This document shows, piece by piece, positions 1 to 8,032 of a stretch of 64,000 nucleotides of DNA (position 1 is the first letter of the stretch; each line of letters opens with the position of its first letter). This DNA is from Halomonas ramblicola (lineage in GTDB: Bacteria > Pseudomonadota > Gammaproteobacteria > Pseudomonadales > Halomonadaceae): positions 468,011 through 532,010 of the forward strand of contig NZ_JAUFPL010000032.1 of assembly GCF_030409215.1 (NCBI RefSeq), in the 5' to 3' direction. A model generated the notes under the pieces. It saw only the letters and a list, made by a program, of their open reading frames with translations, had not been told where the DNA came from and made no database searches. Position numbers and translations under genes: made by a program.

Positions 1-5
1 GGCGG

Positions 6-433
6 TCAACGCCATCGAGTGTTGAGCCCGCCGGCCACCAGCAGCACCGCGGCCACCAGGCCGATCACCACGCCCCAGAAGACCCGGAAGCGTTGCGGCG
101 GCTCCTCGTTGCCCAGCGACAGGATGGTGGTCAGCACCAGGGTGCCGGAGTCTGAGGAGGTGACGAACAGCGCGGCGGGCAGGTTCCAGGCGTTGACCAG
201 CTCGATGATGCCGGCGTTGCCCGGGCCGCCCGCGGCATTGAGCTCCTGGTGCATGGCGTTGCCGCCGAAGATGATCAGGCACCCAGGCGCACGCCGCCGT
301 AGCGGCTGACCACGATGAAGGCGCACACCGCCAGCAGCATCACTGTCACCAGGTAGTAGCCGCTGAAGGTGCCCTCGATCCAGGCCCGCACCGCGCCGAA
401 CAACGTGCCGACTGTACCGGGCGGCTGTCCTGC
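6..433 (-). pseudogene. BCCT-family (betaine/carnitine/choline) transporter remnant with internal deletion
   Basis: Two pieces of a BCCT osmolyte transporter are joined out of frame. The upstream piece (about 433-275) reads one transmembrane helix ending in SRYGGVRLG, the conserved sequence after an early BCCT helix, and then hits a stop at 274-276. The downstream piece (about 285-6) reads FGGNAMHQEL, a helix pair and SSDSGTLVLTT, which belong to the C-terminal third of the family. The substrate-binding middle is missing. An in-frame stop at 434-436 leaves no start codon, and the C-terminus stops early at 6-8. Full BCCT proteins are usually over 500 residues, so this is non-functional. It follows carnitine-degradation remnants on the same strand, which fits a lost carnitine or betaine uptake gene. 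Confidence 0.75.
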
Positions 434-448
434 TCAGGCCGGCTCGCC

Positions 449-904
449 TTAGCGGCGAATGCCGATGGTGCGCCCGGCGAGTCCGGGCCAGGCCTCGCGG
501 GCGACATGGGGCAGCGCGTCGATGGCGGCCTCGATCGGCGCCGGGAAGGGCGCCGGGCGGCCGGCCTCGCTGTCGATGCCCATCAGCATCTGCTCGCTGG
601 TGGCCAGCAGGTTGTCCTCGTCGTCGAGCAGTTCGAAGAAGGCGTGCAGGCGCTTGGCGTCGCGGTCGAGCAGGCTCAGGGTCACCCACAGCGGCTGCCC
701 CTGGTGGGCCTCGCGGCGGTAGCAGAGGTGGGTCTCCAGGGTGTAGATCGTGTAGCCGTGCCGGTGGCGACCCGCGGCGTCCAGGCCGATGCGCGCCATC
801 AACGCCTCGACGGCCAGGGAGAACACCCTGGCGTACTCGGCATCGTTCATGTGGCCGTTGTAGTCGACCCACTCGGGGGCGACGCGGCTCTCCAGGATCA
901 CCAT
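449..904 (-). CDS. Acyl-CoA thioesterase, hot-dog fold (carnitine-pathway cdhB-like)
   Basis: 151 residues beginning MVILESRVAPEWVDYNGHMN. The WVDYNGHMNDAEYARVFS stretch is the 4HBT hot-dog signature (catalytic Asp/Asn-Gly-His region), and the length is right for a single-domain thioesterase. In carnitine catabolism of Pseudomonas-type bacteria a thioesterase of this family acts with carnitine dehydrogenase and the betainyl-CoA-forming cleavage enzyme. Here its ATG overlaps the stop of a truncated cdhC/cdhA chimera, so it was once translationally coupled to them. This gene looks intact, but its partners do not, so its present role is uncertain. The family assignment is strong; the pathway assignment rests on neighbours. 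Confidence 0.8.
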   Translation of the reverse strand: MVILESRVAPEWVDYNGHMNDAEYARVFSLAVEALMARIGLDAAGRHRHGYTIYTLETHLCYRREAHQGQPLWVTLSLLDRDAKRLHAFFELLDDEDNLLATSEQMLMGIDSEAGRPAPFPAPIEAAIDALPHVAREAWPGLAGRTIGIRR

Positions 905-1224
905 CAGATGCGTCCCTCCAGGCCCTCGGCCTCGGGCCAGTACTTCTGAACCAGGTCGAGCAGCTCGACCAGCGGCAGCAGGTAGACCGGTTTGAAGGGG
1001 TGGGCGACGATCACCCGCCCCGGCGACCGGGGGCAATCGCGCTGCAGGTCGCTGGGCTTGAAGCCCGAGGTGGAGGAACCGATGATCGTCTCCGGGGCCG
1101 CCGCCGCGTCCAGGGCCGCGAGGATCTCGCGCTTGAGTGCCAGGCGCTCGGGCACGTTGGGATTCTTGCCGGTGGTGTCGCCGGCACTGGTGACGGCACA
1201 GGTCAGGATGACGTTGCGGTTCAT
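904..1224 (-). pseudogene. Chimeric remnant: cdhC (BKACE) N-terminus fused to an internal piece of carnitine dehydrogenase
   Basis: A 106-residue open frame. Residues 1-24 (MNRNVILTCAVTSAGDTTGK) match the start of beta-keto acid cleavage enzymes (BKACE, cdhC). From residue about 25 the text becomes carnitine 3-dehydrogenase-like: PERLALKREIL, then IIGSSTSGFKPSDLQRD, HPFKPVYLLPLVELL. The Rossmann N-terminus and the C-terminal domain of the dehydrogenase and over 90% of BKACE are missing. The C-terminal 16 residues after VELL may be the far end of the dehydrogenase, joined by a second deletion. The frame remains open and the stop overlaps the thioesterase start (ATGA). No catalytic activity is expected. 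A Shine-Dalgarno-like GGAG lies just upstream of the ATG. Confidence 0.7.
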
Positions 1225-1470
1225 GCTCCGCTCCTCGCGTTTGGCTGTTCGACGCGGGGCAGTGTGGCCCAGCCTCACCCGAGATAGTTGACATGAAGCG
1301 TCGTAAAGTTGTTGCGGAGCGTCGATTGTCGGGCGGGAGTGTCGCCCGGCGACCGAGGGTCCAACCAGCGCTGAAAGTGTTGGTGACCCCAGTCTTTCCT
1401 TCTCGTCTACGTTAGGGGAGAAAGCCTCCAGGGCCGTTGCCCATCCAACGCTTGAACGAGGAACAACAAG

Positions 1471-3051
1471 ATGCTCAGGAAGACACTGCTTGCCACCGCC
1501 GTGGCCACCGCCATGCTGGCCACCACCGCCAACGCCGAGACCCTGCGCTGGACGCGTTCCGCGGACGGCCTGACCCTGGATCCCCACTCCCAGAACGAGG
1601 GGCCCACCCACGCCCTCAACCACCAGATCTTCGACGTGCTGATCTACCAGGACATGGACGTGGAGTACCAGCCGGGCCTGGCCACCGACTGGTACGTCAG
1701 CGAGGACGACCCTCACGTCTGGGTCTTCGAGATCCGCGAGGGAGTGACCTTCCATGAGGGCCAGGCGCTGACCGCCGACGACGTGGTCTTCTCCCTGAAC
1801 CGCGCCCGCCACGAGAACTCCGACATGCGCGGCCTGTTGACCTCCATCAAGGAGGTGCGCGCGGCCGATGACTACCGGGTGCACGTGGAAACCCACGACC
1901 CCAATCCGCTGCTGCCCAATAACCTCACCAACCTGTTCATCATGAGCCGCGAGTGGGCCGAGGAGCATGGCGTCGAGGCACCGCAGGACTACGCCGCTGG
2001 CGAGGAGACCCATGCGGTGCGCAACGCCAACGGCAGCGGCCCCTTCCGGGTGCAGAGCCGCGAGCCCGACGTGCGCACCGTGCTGGTACGCAACGACGAC
2101 TACTGGGGCATCGACCATTACCCCATGGAGATCTCCGAGCTGATCTACACGCCCATCGAGTCGGCGGCCACCCGGGTGGCGGCGCTGCTCTCCGGCGAGG
2201 TGGACTTCCTGCAGGAGGCGCCGGTGCAGGACATCGAGCGTCTGGCCGAGGCCGACGGCATCCGCAACGAGCAGGGCGCCGAGAACCGCACCATCTTCCT
2301 GGGCATGGACCTGGGCTCCGCCGAGCTGCGCAGCGCCGATACCGACGACAACCCCTTCGCCGACCGCCGCGTGCGCGAGGCGATCAACCTGGCCGTGGAC
2401 CAGACCACCATCCAGCGGGCGGTGATGCGCGGCAACTCCCAGCCCGCCGGCATGATCGCGCCGCCCTTCGTCAACGGCTACTCGGAGGAGATGGACGAGG
2501 TGATTCCCACCGACCTCGAACGGGCCAACGAACTGATGGCCGAGGCGGGTTACGGCGACGGCTTCCGCGTCACCCTGAACTGCCCCAACGACCGCTACGT
2601 CAACGACGAGCAGATCTGCCAGGCGGTGGTCAGCATGCTGGCGCGCATCGGCATCACCGTGGACCTGGTGGCCCAGACCCGTTCGGTGCACTTCGCCGAG
2701 CTGGCCCGCGAGGAGTACGACTTCTACATGCTCGGCTGGGGCGTGCCGACCATGGACTCCGAGTACATCTTCAACTACCTCTACCACACCAAGGGTGGCG
2801 ACCGCGGCAGCTGGAACTTCACCGGCTACTCCGACGAGCGGGTCGACGAGCTGACCCTCGAGATGGGCAGCGAGACCGACGAGGAGGCGCGCAACGCCAT
2901 GATCGCGGAGGCCTGGGAGATCGTCCACGACGACATCGTCTACATCCCCCTCCATCACCAGATGCTCACCTGGTCGATGCGTGACGACATCGACTTCCAG
3001 GTACAGAGCGAGAACACTCCGCACTTCAAGTACCTGAAGTTCAAGGACTGA
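1471..3051 (+). CDS. Peptide/nickel-type ABC transporter substrate-binding protein (SBP family 5)
   Basis: 526 residues with a clear Sec signal peptide (residues 1-22, cleavage after ANA). The mature protein has the SBP_bac_5 layout: LTLDPHSQNEGPTHALNHQIFDVL near the start, VTFHEGQALTADDVVFSLNRA at about 90-110, and an NLAVDQTTIQRAVMRG segment near 310. It binds solute in the periplasm and delivers it to the DppB/DppC-like pair encoded directly downstream. It is the first gene of a five-gene operon. The ATG at 1471 follows AACGAGGAACAAC. The ligand cannot be told from sequence; di/oligopeptides, opines or glutathione are all possible. No lipobox is present, so the protein is soluble. Confidence 0.93.
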   Translation: MLRKTLLATAVATAMLATTANAETLRWTRSADGLTLDPHSQNEGPTHALNHQIFDVLIYQDMDVEYQPGLATDWYVSEDDPHVWVFEIREGVTFHEGQALTADDVVFSLNRARHENSDMRGLLTSIKEVRAADDYRVHVETHDPNPLLPNNLTNLFIMSREWAEEHGVEAPQDYAAGEETHAVRNANGSGPFRVQSREPDVRTVLVRNDDYWGIDHYPMEISELIYTPIESAATRVAALLSGEVDFLQEAPVQDIERLAEADGIRNEQGAENRTIFLGMDLGSAELRSADTDDNPFADRRVREAINLAVDQTTIQRAVMRGNSQPAGMIAPPFVNGYSEEMDEVIPTDLERANELMAEAGYGDGFRVTLNCPNDRYVNDEQICQAVVSMLARIGITVDLVAQTRSVHFAELAREEYDFYMLGWGVPTMDSEYIFNYLYHTKGGDRGSWNFTGYSDERVDELTLEMGSETDEEARNAMIAEAWEIVHDDIVYIPLHHQMLTWSMRDDIDFQVQSENTPHFKYLKFKD

Positions 3052-3062
3052 TCCCGTAGGAC

Positions 3063-3104
3063 CCGGCGTGTCCCCGGGCGCCACTGGCCCCGGGGACACG
3101 CCGG
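3063..3104 (+). promoter_or_regulatory. Strong stem-loop between binding-protein and permease genes
   Basis: A perfect 16-bp inverted repeat (3063-3078 against 3089-3104) with a 10-nt loop starts 12 nt after the binding-protein stop. No T-run follows. In ABC importer operons such a hairpin often stabilises the binding-protein message and lowers read-through to the permeases. It is placed exactly for that role. Confidence 0.6.
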
Positions 3105-3118
3105 CGAGTGGAGACTCC

Positions 3119-4096
3119 ATGCTGGCTTTCCTGATCCAGCGCGTCCTGCAGGCCATCTTCGTGATGCTGGTGGTCGCGCTCATCGCCTTCTCGCTGTTCC
3201 ACTACGTCGGCGACCCGGTGCTCAACATGCTCGGCCAGGAGGCCTCCGAGGCCGACCGCGCCGAGCTCCGGGCCCAGTTGGGGCTCGACCGGCCGGTGGT
3301 GGTGCAGTTCTGGCAGTTCGTCGCCAATGCCGCCCGCTTCGAGTTCGGCATCTCCTACCGTTCGGCACGGCCGGTCACCGAGCTGATCGCCGAGCGCCTG
3401 CCGGCGACCCTGGAGCTGGCCGTCATCTCGGCGATCTTCGCCGTGGTGATGGGCATCGTGCTGGGCATCTACACCGCCATTCGCCGCGGCAGCTGGCTGT
3501 CCAACGTCATCATGACGGTCTCGCTGATCGGCGTCTCGCTGCCCACCTTCCTGATCGGCGTGCTGCTGATCTACCTGTTCGCGGTGGAGCTGGGCTGGCT
3601 GCCTGCCTTCGGCCGGGGGGAAGTGGTGGAGCTGGGCTGGTGGAATACCGGGTTGTTGACCGCCAGCGGGCTACGCTCGCTGATCCTGCCGGCCATCACC
3701 CTGGGACTCTTCCAGCTCACCCTGATCATGCGCCTGGTGCGTGCCGAGATGCTCGAGGTACTGCGCACCGATTACATCAAGTTCGCCCGGGCCCGCGGCC
3801 TGTCGCGGCGGGTGGTCAACCTGCGCCATGCGCTGAAGAACACCCTGATCCCGGTGATCACCATCATCGGCCTGCAGCTGGGCACCATCATCGCCTTCGC
3901 CATCATCACCGAGACGGTGTTCCAGTGGCCGGGGGTGGGGGCGCTGTTCATCACCGCGGTGCGCTTCGTCGACATCCCGGTGATGGCCGCCTACCTGATG
4001 ATGATCGCCCTGGTGTTCGTGGTCATCAACCTGGTGGTGGACCTGCTCTACTACGCCGTCGACCCGCGTCTGCGGGTGCAGGGGGGGGCCAGATGA
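3119..4096 (+). CDS. Peptide ABC transporter permease, DppB/OppB family
   Basis: 325 residues from the ATG at 3119 (GTGGAGACTCC just upstream is the ribosome site; the longer GTG frame from 3068 runs through the hairpin and is unlikely). The N-terminus MLAFLIQRVLQAIFVMLVVALIAFSLFHYVGDP is the typical DppB first helix. The inner-membrane loop EVLRTDYIKFARARGLSRRVVNLRHALKN is the EAA coupling motif that contacts the ATPases. About six transmembrane segments. Its stop overlaps the next ATG (ATGA at 4093-4096), so it is coupled to the second permease. Confidence 0.93.
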   Translation: MLAFLIQRVLQAIFVMLVVALIAFSLFHYVGDPVLNMLGQEASEADRAELRAQLGLDRPVVVQFWQFVANAARFEFGISYRSARPVTELIAERLPATLELAVISAIFAVVMGIVLGIYTAIRRGSWLSNVIMTVSLIGVSLPTFLIGVLLIYLFAVELGWLPAFGRGEVVELGWWNTGLLTASGLRSLILPAITLGLFQLTLIMRLVRAEMLEVLRTDYIKFARARGLSRRVVNLRHALKNTLIPVITIIGLQLGTIIAFAIITETVFQWPGVGALFITAVRFVDIPVMAAYLMMIALVFVVINLVVDLLYYAVDPRLRVQGGAR

Positions 4097-5058
4097 GCCG
4101 GGATGTGAAATCAACCGTCGAGTCACCGCCGGCGTCGCCGCCGCCCGGCAGGCTCAGGACATTTCTCGACAGCGATATCGTCTACTCCTGGCAGCGCCAG
4201 CCGGTGGTGATCGCCGCCACCCTGGTGACGTTGGCGATGTTCGCCGGTGCGCTGTTCGCGCCCTGGATCGCCCCCCAGAACCCCTTCGATCCGGGTCAGC
4301 TCGACCTGATCGATGCCTTCACGCCGCCGCTGACCCGTTCGGAGTTCACCGGCACCTTCTACCTGCTGGGCAGCGACAGCCAGGGCCGCGACGTCTTCTC
4401 GGCGATCCTCTACGGCTCGCGCATCTCGCTGCTGGTGGGCTTCGCCGCGGTGCTCTTCGCCCTGGTGCTGGGGACCGCCCTGGGCCTGCTGGCGGGCTTC
4501 CGCGGCGGCTGGCGCGACGCCCTGATCATGCGCGTCGCCGACGTCCAGCTGACCTTCCCGTCGATCCTCATGGCGTTGCTGATCTTCGGTGTGATCCGCG
4601 GCCTCCTGCCGCGCTCCATGCACGCCGAGGTGGCGATCATCGTGCTGATCGTGGCCATCGGCCTCTCCGACTGGGTGCAGTACGCCCGCGCCGTGCGCGG
4701 CGCCACCATGGTGGAGAAGCACAAGGAGTACGTGCAGGCGGCGCGGGTGATCGGCCTGCCGGACGGTCGCATCCTCTTCCAGCACATCCTGCCCAACGTG
4801 CTGCGCCCGGTGCTGGTGATCGGCACCATCGGCCTGGCGCTGGCGATCATCGCCGAGGCCACGCTGTCCTTCCTGGGGGTCGGCATGCCGGCCACCCAGC
4901 CGAGCCTGGGCACCCTGATCCGGGTCGGCCAGGACTACATGTTCTCGGGCGAGTGGTGGATCCTGCTCTTCCCCGGGGTGGCGCTGCTGGTGCTGGCGCT
5001 CTCCGTCAACCTGCTGGGAGACTGGTTGCGTGATGTCCTCAACCCCAAGCTCAGATAG
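4093..5058 (+). CDS. Peptide ABC transporter permease, DppC/OppC family
   Basis: 321 residues. After a proline-rich cytosolic N-terminus come a first helix near residue 35, then the OppC N-terminal pattern (ALFAPWIAPQNPFDP) and LLGSDSQGRDVFSAILYGSRISLLVG, diagnostic for DppC-type permeases. The EAA loop reads VEKHKEYVQAARVIGLPDGRILFQHILPN. It ends [18 protein letters not shown], the usual C-terminus of the family. It forms the heterodimeric channel with the upstream permease. Start and stop overlap both neighbours, indicating one tightly coupled transcript. Confidence 0.93.
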   Translation: MSRDVKSTVESPPASPPPGRLRTFLDSDIVYSWQRQPVVIAATLVTLAMFAGALFAPWIAPQNPFDPGQLDLIDAFTPPLTRSEFTGTFYLLGSDSQGRDVFSAILYGSRISLLVGFAAVLFALVLGTALGLLAGFRGGWRDALIMRVADVQLTFPSILMALLIFGVIRGLLPRSMHAEVAIIVLIVAIGLSDWVQYARAVRGATMVEKHKEYVQAARVIGLPDGRILFQHILPNVLRPVLVIGTIGLALAIIAEATLSFLGVGMPATQPSLGTLIRVGQDYMFSGEWWILLFPGVALLVLALSVNLLGDWLRDVLNPKLR

Positions 5059-6091
5059 GCAGGCGGACCCGGGGACCGGTGTCACGACGCCGGAACCGGT
5101 GCTCAGCGTGCGCCATCTGCGGGTGGAGTTCCCCACCCGCCACGCTACCCTGGTGGCGCTGGACGACGTCTCCTTCGATATCGCCCCGGGCGAGGTGCTC
5201 GGGGTGGTGGGCGAGTCCGGCGCCGGCAAGTCGATGACCGGCAACGCCGTGATCCGCCTGCTGGAGCCGCCCGGGCGCATCGCCGGCGGCGAGATCCGCC
5301 TCGCCGGGCGGCGCATCGACGACCTCGCCGAGGACGACTTCGTGCCGCTGCGCGGCCGGCACATCGGCATGATCTTCCAGGACCCGCTGACCAGCCTGAA
5401 CCCGCTGTTCTCCATCGGCGACCAGCTGGTGGAGACCCTCCGCACGCACCTGCCGCTTAGCGTGGCCGAGGCCCGCGAGCGCGCCCTGGCGCTGCTGCGC
5501 GAGGTGGGCATTCCCGCCCCGGAGACCCGGCTCGACAGCTACCCGCACCAGTTCTCCGGCGGCATGCGCCAGCGGGTGGTGATCGCCCTGGCGCTGGCCG
5601 CCGAGCCCGAGCTGATCATCGCCGACGAGCCCACCACGGCGCTGGACGTCTCGGTGCAGGCGCAGATCCTCGCCCTGCTCAAGCGGGTCTGCGCCGAGCG
5701 CGGCGCGGCGGTGATGCTGGTCACCCACGACATGGGGGTGATCGCCGAGACCGCCGATCGCGTCGCGGTGATGTACGCCGGGCGGCTGATCGAGATCGGC
5801 CCGGTGAACGCGGTGATCCGCCGCCCCCGGCACCCCTATACCGAGGGCCTGATGGCCTCGATTCCGGCGCTCGCCGAGCGCCATGCGCGCCTCTACCAGA
5901 TCGAGGGCGCCATGCCGCGGCTGGCGGCGATTCCCCCCGGCTGCGCCTTCCACCCGCGCTGCCCGCATGCCGCCGAGCGCTGCGCGCACCGGCGCCCCGA
6001 GCTGATGCCGGCGGGGGCGAGCCTGGCCGCCTGCTGGCTCCACGATCCCGAGGATCCGCTGCCGCGGCGTGCGCAGGAGGTGGCCCGATGA
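5033..6091 (+). CDS. Peptide ABC transporter ATP-binding protein, DppD/OppD family
   Basis: 352 residues (a GTG three bases upstream is an alternative start). Walker A is GESGAGKS, the signature motif is FSGGMRQR, Walker B is [12 protein letters not shown], and the H-loop is VTHDMG. The C-terminal [14 protein letters not shown] cysteine cluster near 300-315 is the oligopeptide/dipeptide transporter C-terminal region, which in DppD-type proteins can hold an iron-sulfur cluster. It pairs with the next gene as a heterodimeric motor. It overlaps the permease gene by 26 nt and the next ATPase by 4 nt. Confidence 0.93.
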   Translation: MSSTPSSDRQADPGTGVTTPEPVLSVRHLRVEFPTRHATLVALDDVSFDIAPGEVLGVVGESGAGKSMTGNAVIRLLEPPGRIAGGEIRLAGRRIDDLAEDDFVPLRGRHIGMIFQDPLTSLNPLFSIGDQLVETLRTHLPLSVAEARERALALLREVGIPAPETRLDSYPHQFSGGMRQRVVIALALAAEPELIIADEPTTALDVSVQAQILALLKRVCAERGAAVMLVTHDMGVIAETADRVAVMYAGRLIEIGPVNAVIRRPRHPYTEGLMASIPALAERHARLYQIEGAMPRLAAIPPGCAFHPRCPHAAERCAHRRPELMPAGASLAACWLHDPEDPLPRRAQEVAR

Positions 6092-7128
6092 GCGAGACCC
6101 GGACGATCCCGACCGCGGCGAGTGGCGAGGTGCTGCTGGAGGCCAGCGACCTGGCATGCCACTTCGACGTCTCCCGCCCCTGGCTCAACCGGGTGCTGGA
6201 GCGCGCCGAGCGGCTGACGCTGAAGGCGGTGGACGGGGTGAGCTTCAGCATCCGCCGCGGCGAGACCCTGGCCCTGGTGGGCGAGTCGGGCTGCGGCAAG
6301 TCCACGGTGGCGCGGCTGATCGTCGGGCTCCACGGCCTGACCCGCGGCCGGCTGGTCTTCGACGGCCAGGACATCAGCGACCTGGCGGGGCGCACCGGCC
6401 GGCAGGCGGCGGCGATCCGCCAGCGCTTCCAGATGATCTTCCAGGACCCCTACGCCAGCCTGAATCCGCTGTGGCGGGTGGGCACCATCATCGGCGAGCC
6501 GCTGCGCTTCTTCCGCCCGGAGATGAGTGCCGTGCAGCGCCATCGGCGCGTCGGCGAGCTGCTCGAGCAGGTGGGGCTCTCGGCGGCGGATGCTGGCCGC
6601 TACCCTCACGAGTTCTCCGGCGGCCAGCGCCAGCGCATCTCCATCGCCCGGGCGCTCGCCAACGAGCCGGAGTTCATGGTCTGCGACGAGCCCACCTCGG
6701 CGCTGGATGTCTCGGTGCAGGCACAGATCCTCAACCTGATGCGCGACCTGCAGCAGGAGTACGGGCTCACCTACCTGTTCATCAGCCACGACATGGCGGT
6801 GGTCAAGCACATGGCCGACCGCATCGCGGTGATGTACCTGGGGCGCATCGCCGAGATCGCGGCGTCTGACGCCCTCTTCGCCACCCCTCACCATCCCTAC
6901 GCGAAGATGCTGCTGGCGGCGGTGCCGTCGCTGGAGGGGGTGGGCCGCGAGCGCTCCATGATCCAGGGCGAGGTGCCCAACCCGGTGCATCCGCCGCCGG
7001 GCTGTGCCTTCCATCCGCGCTGCCCCCACGCCAACGAGCGCTGCCGGCGCGAGGTGCCGCAACTCATCGCCCGCCGCGACGGCAGCGAGGTGGCCTGCCA
7101 TGGGGTGGAGGAGGGACGCCTCCCGTGA
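6088..7128 (+). CDS. Peptide ABC transporter ATP-binding protein, DppF/OppF family
   Basis: 346 residues. Walker A GESGCGKS, Q-loop within QMIFQDPYASLNP, signature FSGGQRQR, Walker B FMVCDEPTSALD, H-loop ISHDMA. The long insertion between the first beta strand and Walker A (RPWLNRVLERAERLTLKAVDGVSF) is typical of OppF-type partners. A C-terminal [14 protein letters not shown] cysteine cluster mirrors that of the partner ATPase. It completes the five-gene importer. The stop codon overlaps the GTG start of the following TauE-like gene, so that exporter is probably co-transcribed. Confidence 0.93.
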   Translation: MSETRTIPTAASGEVLLEASDLACHFDVSRPWLNRVLERAERLTLKAVDGVSFSIRRGETLALVGESGCGKSTVARLIVGLHGLTRGRLVFDGQDISDLAGRTGRQAAAIRQRFQMIFQDPYASLNPLWRVGTIIGEPLRFFRPEMSAVQRHRRVGELLEQVGLSAADAGRYPHEFSGGQRQRISIARALANEPEFMVCDEPTSALDVSVQAQILNLMRDLQQEYGLTYLFISHDMAVVKHMADRIAVMYLGRIAEIAASDALFATPHHPYAKMLLAAVPSLEGVGRERSMIQGEVPNPVHPPPGCAFHPRCPHANERCRREVPQLIARRDGSEVACHGVEEGRLP

Positions 7129-7895
7129 ATTCGTTGGCGCTCCTCGACGCGCTCTCACCGCTCGCGGGGCCGGTCAACCTGGGCCTGGTGCTGCTCTCGG
7201 CCTTCACCTCGGGCCTCTCCGCCGCGGTGGGCATCGGCGGCGGCACCCTGCTGATCCTGGCCATGGCCCAGGCGATGCCGGCCACGGCGCTGATCCCGGT
7301 GCACGGCATGGTGCAGCTGGGCTCCAACGGCGGCCGGGCGCTGATGACCTGGCGGCACCTGGACCGCGGCCTGCTGGCCGCCTTCCTGCCCGGGGTGGTG
7401 CTGGGCGCCCTGGCCGCCGCCTGGCTGCTGGTGCGCCTGCCCGCCGGCGTGCTGGAGCTGTGCATCGCCACCTTCGTGCTCTACTCCTGCTGGGGGCCGG
7501 GCTGGCCCCGGGGGCTGCTCGGCCGGGGCGGCACCCTGCTGGCCGGGGCCCTGACCACCTTCCTCTCCAGCCTGGTGGGGGCGACCGGCCCGCTGGTGGC
7601 CGCGGTGATCAAGCAGCACTTCAGCGAGCGCCTGCCGCGGGTGGCCACCTTCGCCGCCTGCATGACCTTCCAGCACCTCACCAAGGCCTTCGTGTTCGGC
7701 GTCGCCGGCTTCGTCTTCCACGCCTGGCTGCCGCTGATGCTGGCCATGGTGGCGGCGGGCTTCCTGGGGACCTGGCTGGGCCTGCGGCTGCTGCGGCGCC
7801 TCTCCGACCGTCGCTTCGATACGCTGTTCAAGGGGGTGTTGACCCTCTTGGCGCTGCGCCTGATCTGGTTGGGGTGGCAGCGGCTGGCGGGGTGA
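7125..7895 (+). CDS. TSUP (TauE/SafE) family membrane exporter
   Basis: 256 residues, GTG start overlapping the upstream TGA (GTGA at 7125-7128), with GAGGGAC as ribosome site. About eight hydrophobic segments in two repeats. The GIGGGTLLILAMAQ motif near residue 37 and the second-half GATGPLVAAV are hallmarks of TSUP carriers, which move sulfite, sulfonates or other organic anions across the inner membrane. Coupling to a peptide-type importer suggests export of a by-product of the imported solute (for example sulfite or a sulfur compound), but that is inference. Confidence 0.85.
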   Translation: MNSLALLDALSPLAGPVNLGLVLLSAFTSGLSAAVGIGGGTLLILAMAQAMPATALIPVHGMVQLGSNGGRALMTWRHLDRGLLAAFLPGVVLGALAAAWLLVRLPAGVLELCIATFVLYSCWGPGWPRGLLGRGGTLLAGALTTFLSSLVGATGPLVAAVIKQHFSERLPRVATFAACMTFQHLTKAFVFGVAGFVFHAWLPLMLAMVAAGFLGTWLGLRLLRRLSDRRFDTLFKGVLTLLALRLIWLGWQRLAG

Positions 7896-8032
7896 TGGCC
7901 GTGCCCGTTGCTGGCCAGCGTTGGCGACGCAGTGGTCGCCTGCCTGACAGCCGCGTCACCGGCGGCATATGCTGAAGGCATCTCGGACCGATTCGTCCCG
8001 CTGGGGACGCTTTCTCCGGCGGGAGCCACGCC

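Noticed and set aside
1288..1315. Promoter with TTGACA upstream of the peptide ABC operon
   Set aside because: No -10 box at acceptable spacing; the hexamer alone is not evidence.
904..3183. 759-residue minus-strand frame across the peptide-binding gene
   Set aside because: Antisense shadow of the 1471-3051 gene; only 904-1224 reads as recognisable protein.
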